Notes: a model not told the origin generated them from the sequence alone. A stretch of DNA of 64,000 bases from Larix kaempferi (GCA_027924585.1 BSBM01000077.1:23501-87500); one strand, 5' to 3'. Numbered from the stretch's first letter, positions 35,231 through 46,594 are shown. Numbers and translations: made by a program.

Positions 35231-36143
35231 GCAAAAGTAATTCGAAATGTCTATGCTAGGAGATCTGTCTTTACTCCTTGGGCTACAAATTTCACAAGTA
35301 AATGATGGTATCTTCATATCTCAATCGAAATACATGAAATAAAAGCTGAAAATATTCAACATGGAAGACTGTAAGCCTGTTTTCACTCCCATGGTGACAG
35401 GATGCAAATTGAGTAAAGATGATAATGATAAATAAGTATACCAAAGAATTTACAGATCAATGATTGACAATTTACTATATATAATAGCTTATAGACTGGA
35501 CATCATGCAAGTTGTCGGACTTGTTTCCAAATTCCATGCAACACCAAAGAAAATGCATGTTGAAGTAGTCAAAAGAATTTTCAGATATTTGAAAGGGACC
35601 ATGTATCTTGTATGATGGTATCTATGAAGGAAAAATATTAACTTAGTCGCATACACTGATGCAGACTGGGCCAAAAGCATTGATAATAGGAGAAGCACTA
35701 GTGGTGTTTCATTTTTCCTAGGAAACTATCTTGTGTCTTGGATCAGCAAAAATCAACCATCCATGGTGCTTTCTACAACAGAAGATGAATATATTTTTGC
35801 ATCTACCTATTGTTCACAAGTATTATGGATAAAATAGGCCTTGAATGATATTCAAGTAAACATAAACAAGCCAATACAAATTTTGTGTGATAACACAAGT
35901 GTAGTAAGCATCTCCAAGAATCCTGTTATGCACTACAAAACTAAGCACATTCCCATCAAGTATCATTGTGTAAGGGAGAAAATAGTAGACAATGTTATCA
36001 AACTAGAATATGTTGTCACCAAGGAACAACTAGTAGATATATTCACAAAACCTCTTCCCCGAGGTATGTTTGAATATCTCAGAGAAAAATTAGGTGTGAT
36101 TCTCAATCCTGAACATGAGGAGAACCAAAACAAAGAAGAATAA
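35231..36143 (+). pseudogene. H RNase H domain and pol end
   Basis: RT thumb remnants ('LGDLSLLLGLQIS'-like) are followed by RNase H: TDADWAKS with the catalytic Asp, 'SWISKNQPSMVLSTTEDEY' and 'CDNTSVVSISKNPVMHYKTK'. Pol ends 'VDIFTKPLPRGMFEYLREKL' with a stop at 36141. The last 100 codons (35841-36143) are open. It would degrade the RNA strand during reverse transcription if intact, but stops upstream make it dead. Confidence 0.85.
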
Positions 36144-36375
36144 ATCCAAAAGGGGGGTAGACTGCGTAGTAGGAATGTAAGGATGAGAACCAAATATCAC
36201 TACGCAATGTATGATGATGCATTGTGATAGAAAAATATGATAAGAATGGAAGGTGCAGTATGAAATCCACTTCAAAAAAAGAATAAAGACAAGGGGAGTG
36301 ATCTCATAGTTAGAACAGAGCAAGCGTAATGCACAAAATAAGAATTCTAAAAGCACAATGGACCTCTTTGATATT

Positions 36376-36391
36376 GATGTCAAAGGGGGAT
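36376..36391 (+). other. Likely polypurine tract of H
   Basis: GATGTCAAAGGGGGA resembles the CAAAGGGGGAGATT tract of SIRE-type plant Copia elements. A second purine run, AAAAGGGGGG, is at 36151. A 3' LTR would start soon after, but no partner for the presumed 5' LTR is visible, so the tract choice is uncertain. Confidence 0.4.
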
Positions 36392-36788
36392 AAAATGCAT
36401 GAAGCTAATGAAGCTAAGGATAAATACATGAAGATGATGAAGCTAAGGAGAAATGCATGAAGCGGTTGAAGCTGTAAAGGATATAAGAAGACGTGAAAGA
36501 GTATGAAGTCTTTAGGACTGCAATGTATGAAGCAGATGTGAAAGAGCATGAATCACTAGGTTTTTTGGACCCAAAATATGATGGCCAAAAAGTTGTATTT
36601 TCTACATCTTGTGGTTGATCATCCGACAACCTCCATATTTTTTTAATGTCGGTCCAATTTCAGCTGAAATCCAACGGCTGGAACTTCGTCGGTTATGCAA
36701 CGCCACGAGGAAGTCGGATAGCCAACTTTTGATACTTCATAGGAAGTCATATATCTTCAGACTGGACAGAAAATAACCAACGCCCAAT
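36392..36788. other. H 3' end / start of a different repeat unit
   Basis: 36395-36550 is rich in ATGAAGC phrases and may be the first part of H's 3' LTR. At 36551 CACTAGGTTTTTTGG begins a different sequence. From about 36620 that sequence is studded with GTCGG / CCGAC motifs in both orientations and leads into the 99-bp array. This could be the terminus of a CACTA-type DNA transposon; the other terminus was not found. Confidence 0.35.
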
Positions 36789-37252
36789 ACACATGGAAAT
36801 GGATGGAATCCGATGTTCCTTACCTTCGGATGTATGGAAAGAACGTCGGATACCTTCGGTGTGGGCATCGGATATCCGACAACCATCACACATGGAAAGG
36901 GCAGGAATCCGACGTTCCTTTCTGTTGGATGTATGGAAAGAACGTCGGATACCTTCGGCATGGGCATCAGATATCCGACGACCATTACACATGAAAAGGG
37001 TAGGAATTCGACGTTCCTTGTTGTCAGATGTATGTCACGAACGTCGGATATCCTCGCTGTGGGCGTCGGATATCCGACCACCATTACACATGGAAAAGGT
37101 AGGAATTTGACTTTCCTTGCCGCCGAAGGTATGGCACGAATGTCGGATATACGACGACACTTACATGAGAAAATACCTTGAATCTGACGTTCCTTGCCGT
37201 CAGACGTATGGGAAGAACGTCGGTTACCTTCATGTTGTCATCAAATATCCAA
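36789..37252. repeat. 99-bp minisatellite with GTCGGATATCCGAC palindrome
   Basis: ACACATGGAAA-type unit starts fall at 36789, 36888, 36987 and 37086, exactly 99 bp apart, with a shorter fifth unit to about 37252. Each unit has AACGTCGGATA and, about 30 bp on, the palindrome GTCGGATATCCGAC (or one-off variants) plus a GACGTTCC. Because 99 is a multiple of three, it stays open in several frames on both strands. Those frames are not genes. Confidence 0.88.
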
Positions 37253-37702
37253 CTACCTTATGATATTTAAAAAAAAGTACACTATTATTTGGAAATCAAT
37301 AGATATACTATTATTCTTGGATCTCACGAAGAGAGCAATGTTGGATTTCCACTCAACATAGTTAGATCTCATTATGCCCATCTAAAAATTCAAAGGGTAT
37401 GGGGATGAAAATATACAAACACATAGGAGTGATAAAAAAAACCAATAGAACATGGATGATAGGGGTTGTACTATATTGAAAACTTTGCAAATCACACCAA
37501 TTGAAAAATACTTGTCCTAAATATGGAAAATTCACACCACTAAAGTCACACAACTGCAAAGCTAAATCAACACACCCTCTTCAAAAAAAAAATATACTGC
37601 TGAAATAAATTCACATGCTTGAAATGAAATCTCACACTGCGAAAAGGGAGGTCACACTTGCTTGAAAGAAGTCTCATAATACTGAAAGTATAATTTATAA
37701 TT
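37253..37702. other. Non-coding DNA with one arm of a direct repeat
   Basis: 37363-37453 (phrases CATTATGCCCATCTA and AAAGGGTATGGGGATG) recurs at 38991-39085. Otherwise AT-rich with no gene. The end carries the left target duplication of the retrocopy (37689-37702). Confidence 0.6.
37363..37453 (+). repeat. ~90-bp direct repeat, copy 1
   Basis: TCTCATTATGCCCATCTA ... CAAAGGGTATGGGGATG ... ATAGGAGTGATAAAAAAA. The partner at 38991-39085 differs at only a few positions. The two copies flank the retrocopy at unequal distances. Confidence 0.8.
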
Positions 37703-38379
37703 TATAGGTGGAGTTTGGAATTGGAGAGGCGACTAGGGTTTCATTGGAGATGGTGGTCGATTTGGGGTAGGCATACTGTAGGCGGCAGGGCCGTCGGTGG
37801 CCTGTCAGTATCAGGAGGATGGCATGGTTACCAAGAAGGAGCTCACAATTTCGGCGGATCTTTTCCATACTTGGCATGTGTTCAGGGAGAACAATTCAAA
37901 AGCGGACAGGGCATCGTAAGAAGGGTTGCTGCTGGGGAATGGGATATGATGGATCAAAGAATTTTCAGATGGGGTGATCAGGGAATTCTACCATCGTCCA
38001 TTCATAGAATAGAGGGATGTCGATCTATGGTTTTTTTTTTTTACTGTGGGATCGACCTTCTGATCGTGGATTCCCATAGATATGACTGTCTAGTTTTACT
38101 TTTTCATTTTTTGGTTCGGTTGTGGATAGATCTTCACGAATACTCTATGTTTATATGTACTGTCTCTTTATAAAGACAAAATGAATCTGTCAGTATACTC
38201 ACAGCTTTAATATTTTTTGAAATTTTGGAGCCTTTAGTTTTGTATGAAGGCTGTATCAATGCTATCAATTTTATTTCTACAGTTAGCAAAGACACCCTCA
38301 AAGAGTGAAGATGAAGAATGTAATTTTGTACTCGTAATATTGAAATAAAATTACGCTTTTTTTCCATGGAAAAAAAAAT
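37703..38379 (+). pseudogene. Poly(A)-tailed retrocopy of an unidentified transcript
   Basis: The insert ends in a 9-A tail (38370-38378), 20 bp after an AATAAA signal (38344-38349). It is bounded by TATAATTTATAATT at 37689-37702 and 38380-38393, a 14-bp exact target duplication. These three marks are classic for LINE-mediated copying of mRNA. It starts with a typical plant 5' leader phrase (GACTAGGGTTTC). It is richer in G than its surroundings for the first 300 bp and becomes T-rich like a 3' untranslated region. A 152-codon plus-strand frame (37715-38173) starts at TTG, not ATG, and matches no family I know. The source gene is unknown. Confidence 0.65.
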
Positions 38380-38393
38380 TATAATTTATAATT

Positions 38394-39480
38394 CTTAACA
38401 GGAATTGCTAAAAACATAGTATAATTTATTGAAATGCATCATTCTTCTATGATATCGATTTAGTTGAAGATGATTGGAGAATCTATGTGCTACATGTGTC
38501 TTGATATCGTTCCCGAATGTATTGGAGTTGATGTATAGTGCATTCCTTCCCAGTTTAGAATTGCATGCTAAAATCAGGTTGTGATAATGTGCCATCCTTC
38601 TTTCAAATTCATAATTTGTATGCCAAGTTAAGGTAGATTAGAGAATGATATTGGATCTCTTTTCCATGCACACATAAATTTGAACATTTTCATCCTTTAT
38701 GTAAATATAACTTGTATTGACCATATTTCTAAAGGCATTAACCACAAGTTGATTGAAGGCTAGAGTTGTATGTAATCAGCTTAGATATTGTGTACAGAAC
38801 ATAGAACCAAGTTGAAGAAAAACCATATGCTCAATCTCCCATTTGTATGCCACAAGTATTGGATTTAGTGATTTATTGCAAAAATTGGTACTGGAAACAA
38901 TCATGAAGACTCAACTTTCACTATTATCTAAATTGATCATTAAAAACCATTAAAACTTATTAAAACAGAGGAATAAATATAAATAAGCAGTTAGGTCTCA
39001 TTATGCCCATCTAGGGTTTCAAAGGGTATGGGGATGGAAATATACAAAAACATAGGAGTGATAAAAAAACCAATAGAATGGATGAAAATATTTCAAAACT
39101 CAGACCCAACACTCCACCAAGCCTAAAGTTTTTGATGTCCTCATGCAAAGAGGATTCTTCTCTAGGATCAAATGAAATATTGCTACCTTGGCTATTTAAT
39201 ATAACCTTGAAGCACTGAGTGTATTATTTAAGTTTCTATCCATTCTATTCTTCATGTTGTGAAGCCAAAGATTGAGATATTTGTTATGTCAATCACAAAA
39301 TGATAATGGAAATTTGGATGAGGTAATGCAAACAATCATGGGCATAAGTGACTTGCACAAATTCTGATTTTGAATCCTTGCAGTGATTCGGAATAAGATA
39401 AGAAATAGAATAATGTGGATCATGCAAGTGTACAATTAATAGGTCATGGTATACATGGCAGTTAAAAGAACTTAGTGTTG
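38394..39480. other. Non-coding DNA with copy 2 of the direct repeat
   Basis: AT-rich with no coding signal. 38991-39085 is the second copy of the ~90-bp direct repeat at 37363. No element boundaries are visible. Confidence 0.5.
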
Positions 39481-39484
39481 TCAT

Positions 39485-39720
39485 GAAAAACATTCTCACT
39501 TTTTCCTGCTTATCTCGAAGGACATCAATTAGCACTAATATTATTCCAGTACTAGCCACTTCATCTTCATTAACAGTTTCATGTCGAATCAACAAACCCA
39601 TTACAAACAAGATCTCACTCTACTACACAAATAGTTACTCAAGTGATATTTCATCATCTGGAAACCCGAAATTGGTTATGAGGAGCAACCAAACATCACA
39701 ACAAGCTCCAAGAAATTGTC
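39485..39720 (-). pseudogene. Helical-repeat-like exon scrap
   Basis: The minus strand reads 'FVMGLLIRHETVNEDEVAST' followed by 'GIILVLIDVLRDKQEKVRM'. This has the amphipathic-helix pattern of ARM/HEAT repeats. The phrase 'LRDKQEKVR' reminds me of the C-terminal repeats of plant FUSED/RUNKEL-type (ULK4-like) kinases, but I could not check it. Upstream residues contain stops. Downstream the similarity stops without a splice donor. It looks like a fragment of a host gene left in repeat DNA. Confidence 0.3.
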
Positions 39721-39769
39721 AAAATTTAGATGACACGCGAGTGGGTTGTAGAAAGCCAGCATCGTAGCC

Positions 39770-40159
39770 ATTCATTAAGCTCATCTATGTTTCGAGAATA
39801 ATTTAATATTCTCTACTGAACAGGGCCAACCATGTGAAGGTGGAATATCTTATGGCCCCTCCCCCCCTCACATCACTCTCAATTCCCCATAACCAATGCA
39901 TGTACTTGAAAAAAAAAATACATGCAAATTCATCCATATTTCATCATGAAATTTCATCTACCATTCATTCAATAAAGGCTAACATTCATTAAACCACTGT
40001 TTCATTCCGTCAACACATTCATACAATAAAAGATAACATTCAATAAACCATTCATTCAATAAAAGATGACATTCAATAAAGGTAATAGTTTACTATACTG
40101 AATCATTAAACCATTAAACCATTAAACCATTCATTCATTCATTAGGCCAAAAATCATGG
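39770..40159. other. Short A/T repeats, non-coding
   Basis: ATTCAATAAA(A)GATAACATT and ATTAAACC phrases recur several times between 39960 and 40140. There is no gene. CATGG at 40155-40159 is the left target duplication of element E-F. Confidence 0.6.
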
Positions 40160-40848
40160 TGTTAATTTTTCAGAATTTACTTCAATCTGATCTAGGATCT
40201 TAATTGAGAGAACAACATGTACAACATATCTACAACATATCAATCATGGACACAATAATGCAAGCACACAAGAGACACAGAGTTTACTTGGGGAAAACCA
40301 TAAAGGTGAAAAACCCCAATAACTTCATGAGAGATAGATAGAGCAATGATACAACCCAAGCATAAGAGATAGACATCTCCTAGTAGTAGCTTCTCCTCCT
40401 CCACAAGTGCGCCACTCTCCCAAGAGTGCGAGAGAGAATAGAATGATGAAATAGAGTGCCTCCCGTACTCTATTTATACTTGACTTGACTTGCCTAATAA
40501 CCTTTACTAGGTCGGCCTTAACTTAACCACATAACATAATGCTGACTGGGATGACACCCAATAGGGTGGTCTAATAACCCTTTGACCCAGATGGCCAACC
40601 CCCAATAGGGTGGTCTAATAACCCTTTGACCCACATGACTTATACAGGGCCGACCCCAACAAGGTGGTCTAATAACCCATCAAGTATAAGTTACGACACT
40701 TACAATATAAATGACGACACTTCCATATAGAGGAATAATAACATCTCTATAGGAATACAAACACTTCCGTATAGAGGAATAATACCATCTCTCTAGGAGT
40801 ACAATATACATATATGAAATACATTCTGAAGTTACATATACATCAACA
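40160..40848 (-). repeat. E-F 3' LTR
   Basis: 689 bp, reverse complement of the A-D family LTR, with the duplicated 44-bp block near 40720-40800 and the U3 triple repeat. The complement of the purine tract (CTCCCTCTTAA) follows at 40849-40859. Confidence 0.92.
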
Positions 40849-41084
40849 CTCCCTCTTAACTAGGAATGTATTTCTCGACACAGGTCTTCTAGCACAAGTC
40901 TTCTTCTCTGGATCATCGTCACTAGATAATCGTCATCGAGTCATCGTCATCATCACTGCTACTTGCTATCTCAATCAATCTCTGAATCTACTCATCATAG
41001 GAAGTTCTACAGAACCAGCCCTTTTTCATGCTGGATGTAGGCCCACCACCTGCAGGTCTTCATCATCAAAGGCCATACTGTGGA

Positions 41085-41610
41085 TCCCAGGACTGATTAC
41101 GTGCGTTAACAAAACCTAATGCAGACTATAGGTTCTTTTACATGTTGACCTTCACAAAACCTACTCAGAGCATCCCAGGATGTTACGAGCACACAGCTCT
41201 ACCTATCTGGATCTCGATAGAGCATCCCGGGATGTTACGAGCACATCGCTCTACCTGTCTGGATTTTAAAGGATCTTTTCTATGTGAACTTTCGCAAAAC
41301 CTACTCAGAGCATCCTAGCACAGACTATAGGATCTCAATAGAGCAACCTAGGATGTTACGAGCACACTGCTCTACCTGTCCAGTTTTTAAAGGATATTTT
41401 CTCTGCGAAACTGTAGCAAAACCTACTCAGAGCATCCTAGCGTAGACTATAGGATCTCGATAGAGCAACCCAGGATGTTATGAGCACACTGCTCTACCTG
41501 TCCATTTTTTAAAGGATCTTTTCTATGCTACCTATAGCAAAACCTTGAAAGAGCATCGTAGCGCAGACTATAGGATCTCCCAAGATCTTTTCTATGCTAC
41601 CTGCACAACC
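41085..41610 (-). repeat. E-F minisatellite 2
   Basis: Units with GAGCATCCYRGGATGTTACGAGCAC and GCTCTACCTGTC-type text at 75-130-bp spacing correspond to the minisatellite 2 region of A-D and B-C but have diverged strongly. Confidence 0.7.
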
Positions 41611-41639
41611 TGTCCATGGCCACAGAGTATCAAAACTAT

Positions 41640-42200
41640 ACTCACCATACATCATCCTGATGTACATCATCACATGATCAACTTGATCATCATCATAGCA
41701 TCAACCTAATGCGTATCATCTGGAGTGACATCCTGAAGCTCGTCATGTGTGATCATCTTGATCATCATAGCATCAACCTGATGCATTTCATCTGGAGCAA
41801 CATCTTGAAGCTCGTCATCTGTGATCACCTTGATCAAATAATATATCCATTTGATGCATACATAGTATCTACCTGATACATATCATACATGATCCACCTG
41901 ATCATACAATGCATCCATCTGATATACATAAGTACATGATCACACTTGATCATACAAGTTTCCACCTGATACATACATAAGTACATGATCACACTGCTCA
42001 TACAAGTATCCACCTGATACATACATAAGTACATGATCACATTGATCATGCAAGTATCCACCTGATACATACATAAATACATGATCTACCTTATCATATC
42101 CAGCATCAACATGATGCATACATACATACATATAAATGATCCAACTGATCATATCTAGCATCCAACATGATGCATACAGAGCAGTAACTGGAGCATCATC
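41640..42200 (-). repeat. E-F minisatellite 1
   Basis: ACATAAGTACATGATCACAC / CACCTGATACATACATAAGT units near 41930-42080 and CATCATGATGCATACAT-type phrases near 42100. This is the reverse complement of the TGGATCATTTATATG family found in A-D and B-C. Confidence 0.78.
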
Positions 42201-42289
42201 CTGATGCTCATCATCCAATGCTTACATCCACAGCCATGTGAAGGATCCCCCTTCCAACATGCTTGGAATGGCTTCAGCAAATGTCTCCA

Positions 42290-43791
42290 TCACTTCTTCC
42301 TCGAAGTGTCGTCAATCTAAAGAACACCAATCCTCTCTCTGAAGTATTCGAACTTCACTCTGGCTAGTGGCTTCGTCAGTACATCTACAATCTACTCATC
42401 CGTCGCAACATACAGGAGCTTCACTGCTCCTTTCTGCACCATATCCCTGATATAGTGATATTTGATCTTTATGTGTTTCGACCTGTCGTGGAACACCGGG
42501 TTCTCAGACAGCTTCACACAACTCTGGTTGTCACAAAAGATACCAGTAGCCTCCAACGGGAGATCAAATAACTCAGGCAGTAGCTTCCGAATCCGTACTA
42601 CCTCACAACAAGATGAATAGGCTACAACATACTCTACCTCGACTATAATTAGTGCTACGCAGGACTGCTTCCTACTAAACCAAGAGATCACACCTGATCC
42701 CATACTGAAGCAGCACCCAGATGTGCTCTTCCTATCTGCAACACTGCCTGCCCAATCTGAATCAACATAACCCTGTAGGTTAAAATTTTCATTCGCATCA
42801 TACTTGAGCCCATAATCAACTGTACCCTTCAGGTACCTTAGAATATGCTTTACAACAACCAGGTGAACACTCCTCGAATCCGTCAGGAACTGGCTCAATG
42901 TGTTCACCGCAAAGCAAATATTTGGTCTCGTGTTCGTCAGGTACATCAATTACCTAATCATCTGATGATACATAGTGATATCAACCGGCTCAGATGAAGC
43001 ATCACACAGAAGCTTCAGGTTTGATGCCATAGGTGTGGCCATGGCCTTGCAGTCCATCATCCCGAACTTCTTCAGGATCTCTACTACATACTTCCCTTGT
43101 CCAAGGAAGACTCCATCTGCACTCTACCACACCTCCATACCTAGAAAATAGTGCATCATCCACAAGTTCTTCATCTCGAACTCAGCATCAAGCTTCCACT
43201 GCGTGTCGGAAATCAATCTATCTTCACCTGTAATAACCAGGTCATCCATATACAAAAGTAGTATCACTGGATTTCCTTCCTCAACCTTGTAGTAAAGGTT
43301 GGAATCCACTTTACTCTTGGTAAAGCCCAAACTGGATAGAAAGCTGTCTATCCTACCATACCAAGTTCAGCACATATATGACTCCCTGTTATGTGTCTTA
43401 GAACCAAGTGGCTGATCCACATACACTTCTTCTTCAACTACACAATTCAAGAAAGCTGTCTTGAAATCTATCTGGTGTATCTTCCATTTCATCACTGCAG
43501 CCAGAGCAAGTACGGATCTAATGGAAGTGTATCTGGCTAAAGGAGCAAAAGTATCTATGCTACCACTTGCAGCATGCTTGATCTTGTAGATCCTCTTGGA
43601 AGTCACTACAGACTCCCCCTCAGGTCTTGCGACTGCATCCCAAACATCTTCATGATCGACTGGTACTCCTCGATCATGGCACTCTTCCCAGATCCCGGGA
43701 ACTTCAATATCTTCAATATTTTCAATAGATAACTTTGTTGTTGAACAAGTGTTGTAGTCCTTCTTTTGTGGGTGATGGTATACAATCTTTC
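42290..43791 (-). pseudogene. E-F RT/RNase H with YMDD retained
   Basis: From an AG-bordered start at 43791 the frame gives the RT start, 'HQIDFKTAFLNCVVEEEVY' and 'GFTKSKVDSNLYYKVEEG'. LLLYMDDLVITGED, the RT catalytic loop, lies in 43124-43330. RNase H is in a 185-codon open stretch (42949-42392: VDSDWAGS, 'CDNQSCVKLSENPVFHDRSK'). The usual 'LKKALYGLKQAP' segment is deleted after ESYMC. Stops include TAG for a likely CAG just after 42392. The stop at the end of pol is at 42290. The catalytic motif is kept but the protein is broken. Confidence 0.88.
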
Positions 43792-44199
43792 CTACACAAA
43801 AAGTTAAATTGCATGATTAGAAAACATCTCATAGTTTTCAGAGCAAATTCTTACACATAAAGAAATATGTCATACAGTGATGCAATTATCTTAGCCAACA
43901 TTTATCCATATCCCATAACTTTCTAGATGCCTTCCAATATCTACCAAAACATTGTTAAGAGTGTGCACAACTCCCAACATGTCAGCAAAGAGGTTTCATT
44001 CTAGATAAGTAGCAATGGAATGTTGTACAGTTCCATAGGCCACTTACCCATGTATATTAGTAGTATACTGTTCATCAATGCAACTATTCTAATATGCATA
44101 ATACACAACCTAATTCTAGGAACATGAGTATATATATCATTGAACAACATTATTTAAACAAAAAATATGACAATTCAAATACTTATCTTTGTTTGTTTG

Positions 44200-44460
44200 T
44201 TGGTTTGAATCCCTCTCAGTCTTTGCTTCTTTTCTGCAACTCCATTCTGATGTGGATTGTGAGAAGTGGTCAACTCCCTCTGAATATCTGCATCCTTGCA
44301 GAAACTACTAAAGTGTTCTCCTTCTTGATATTTGCTTCCTTACAGGAACAACTGGAGTGTGCTCCCTCTTAATCTTTGCTTCCTTGCAGGAACAATTGGA
44401 GTGTGCTCCCTCTTGATCTTTGCTTCTTGGATTACTTGTCCTTGAACTTATATCCATCAC
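44200..44460 (-). pseudogene. E-F integrase stub
   Basis: On the minus strand the same 'CKDADIQREL' stub and 'NPHQNGVAEKK'-type text occur as in B-C, bounded by spacer DNA. The GCAAGGAAGCAAAGATTAAG-type phrase is tandemly repeated here (44335-44430). Confidence 0.62.
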
Positions 44461-45310
44461 TATGCATGCTTATTAGTATCATCATTGTGTTATCCTCGAG
44501 GTCTCATACATAATCACACATTCATTAGTATAATCTTAATACTATCAAAAAATAATAATCTTAAACATGTATAGTCATGATCATTTCAAACACAGATAAT
44601 AAACATTAATATTCAAGGTTTCAGGGAAGTCTTCTTTTACTCATGCATATTCTTATTTGATCATAGGACTCTTCTGGTTAGTTAAATCATCAATCAAGAT
44701 AAGAGACATAAAATGCATAAACCCTTGATTTCTTACATTTCTAACTTTATGAATAAACATAACCAATGATACCAAGTTTACTTATATAAGGGATCCTAAC
44801 ACAAGGTAGGATTCTAACTTGATATAGGAAAAAATACCTGGATTGGTATTTTAGCTAGTTATGTCTAACATACCCACATGATGTCTACTTGTTCTCTTCA
44901 ATGACTTGTGCTAGTAACCTGCATATCTCATAGGTTAACCATTATAGAACCAAGTTATACATACCTTGCAAATAGGTCTTCTAAGTGATTCATGACAATG
45001 GATGAATCTTTGTCCTCATGTCATCATGATCATATGTTATTGAACTAGAACATGATTTGTATTTCTTGGTGTACCTTTCATGTTAGCGGACAAAATAAAC
45101 CTCATACAACACCATAATGCATTAGTACAATCATAAGTGTCAACACCCTTAATCAATGAATATCTTCTATCATGCTTCATAATTTTATTAAGGTGTTACG
45201 ACAAGTCTAAATTTAATCAAGATTGTACTAACCATAATAACATGAATACAAACATACCATAAACTTAATCATGAACAAATCTCGAAACATACCTAGATGA
45301 GTCATACCTA
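44461..45310 (-). other. E-F spacer with intron-like borders
   Basis: Non-coding. The complement of GTATGT occurs at 44959-44964, at the position matching 23335 in B-C and 56195-56200 in G. Confidence 0.45.
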
Positions 45311-45430
45311 TCGAGATTGCTTGTAATCTTCTTATGTAAGGCCTTAGCCTTATCTCCCTCTGAAACATGAACTTCTTCACTTATGCATGTGACCAATCCA
45401 TTCTCTTCTAGGATTAACCCAATCCACTTG
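45311..45430 (-). pseudogene. E-F gag stub
   Basis: The minus-strand frame gives 'WIGLILEENGLVTCISEEV'-type text and a DKAKALHKK-like end, the same short gag fragment as in the other copies. Confidence 0.62.
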
Positions 45431-46581
45431 ATTTGCAAGAACTAGATCTAGAGTTGGATTAGGGTTTGTCGGAGAAACCCTAAAAATTCAAAATTTTAAT
45501 TTCAAACTTCCGAAAGGATAAAAATATGCGTCTTGATGAGATGATAAAGCTGGTATACTCAGAATTTGAAAACTGCAAAGTTTCACCCCTCAAAATTACC
45601 TTTGAAACATCTAGATCTTCTGGACATGACCCTGAACTAGGGTTTGATAAAGGCCACCCTTCTTCCCAATCAAAAGGTTTGATCCAAATCTCTAAGCTTC
45701 TATTTTTCTGAGGATCTTCCAGCCGTGGTCATAGATTTCAAAAATTCCCATTTTTGCAGAAGACCTAATTTTCCATTGTTCTGATCAAAGTCTTGAACTA
45801 GGGTCTGATCAAGCCCGGTCTTCTGCCCAACCAAAAATTTTGATCTTGGTCTCTAAATTTCGATTTTGATGAGTAGCATTCAGCCGTGGTCTCCGATTAC
45901 AAAAATTCCATCTTTCTCCGAAACCCTAAATTCCTGAAGCCATGAATGAAGGTGCTAAAAAATCATTCTGTTTTGACAGAAATATGTACCTGAATGATTC
46001 TGGTGTACCTCCTAACTTTCCAATCCAAAGGGTCTGAAAAAGTTTCCTCTGATAGCCAGACCTGTCATCTTTCCAACCCCATATGTCTTACCTCAAATGG
46101 ATTCTCTGAGAGAGAGTTATGTCAAGTGTCGCAACGTGACCTGTTTATAAGATAAAATAGGAGAGAGAACTTGTAAGGCGTTCCACGTGTCACTAGTTCC
46201 ATTTCATCCTCTGAAAAAGTTACCTGAGAAATTACAGTTCATGCACTACCTGTCACTTTTTACGAAATTTCATTTGGAGCTTCCTAGCCCAAGTTATGAC
46301 CTTTTTTCCAAGGTCACCTGTTTATGACTGAGATCTGGAAGAGGCAGAAACCCTATATTGTACAGATCATAAATCCCAAATTACAACGAATTATATGTTT
46401 TTCTTTGGACACAAGGTACATGGGGATCTTAGCTTTGCCTTGTACGATTTTCAGACCCTAAAACCTCGCCAAAATGTATTTATAGTGAACGTGCTACGAT
46501 GACTGGTTTTTTCTATATCAAGCCCTAGCTTCACAATTGCAACAAGTGTCATACATGCCATACCATGCCTTCTTTCAGGAT

Positions 46582-46594
46582 AGCTCTGATACCA
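46582..46594 (-). other. E-F primer-binding site
   Basis: The complement reads TGGTATCAGAGCT and abuts the LTR end at 46595. Confidence 0.9.

Larger units (their letters stand above)
14705..36391 (+). mobile_element. Copia element H, outermost level of the nest, decayed
   Basis: The domains run gag zinc knuckle, protease, integrase and RT start (up to 17039), then RT continuation, RNase H and polypurine tract (34728-36391). The 17.7-kb gap between the two halves is element M plus its own insertions. The RT conserved block ending KWV on the left is followed on the right by the block beginning NEDGQV, so the two halves were one gene. Many stops and frameshifts make it dead. The gag N-terminal half is missing: only about 60 bp separate the primer site from the first gag codon, which leads quickly into the coiled coil. 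A 3' LTR was not found. Confidence 0.85.

Noticed and set aside
36793-37181. 105- and 122-codon plus-strand frames and the 115-codon minus-strand frame
   Set aside because: All arise from the 99-bp repeat, whose period is a multiple of three.
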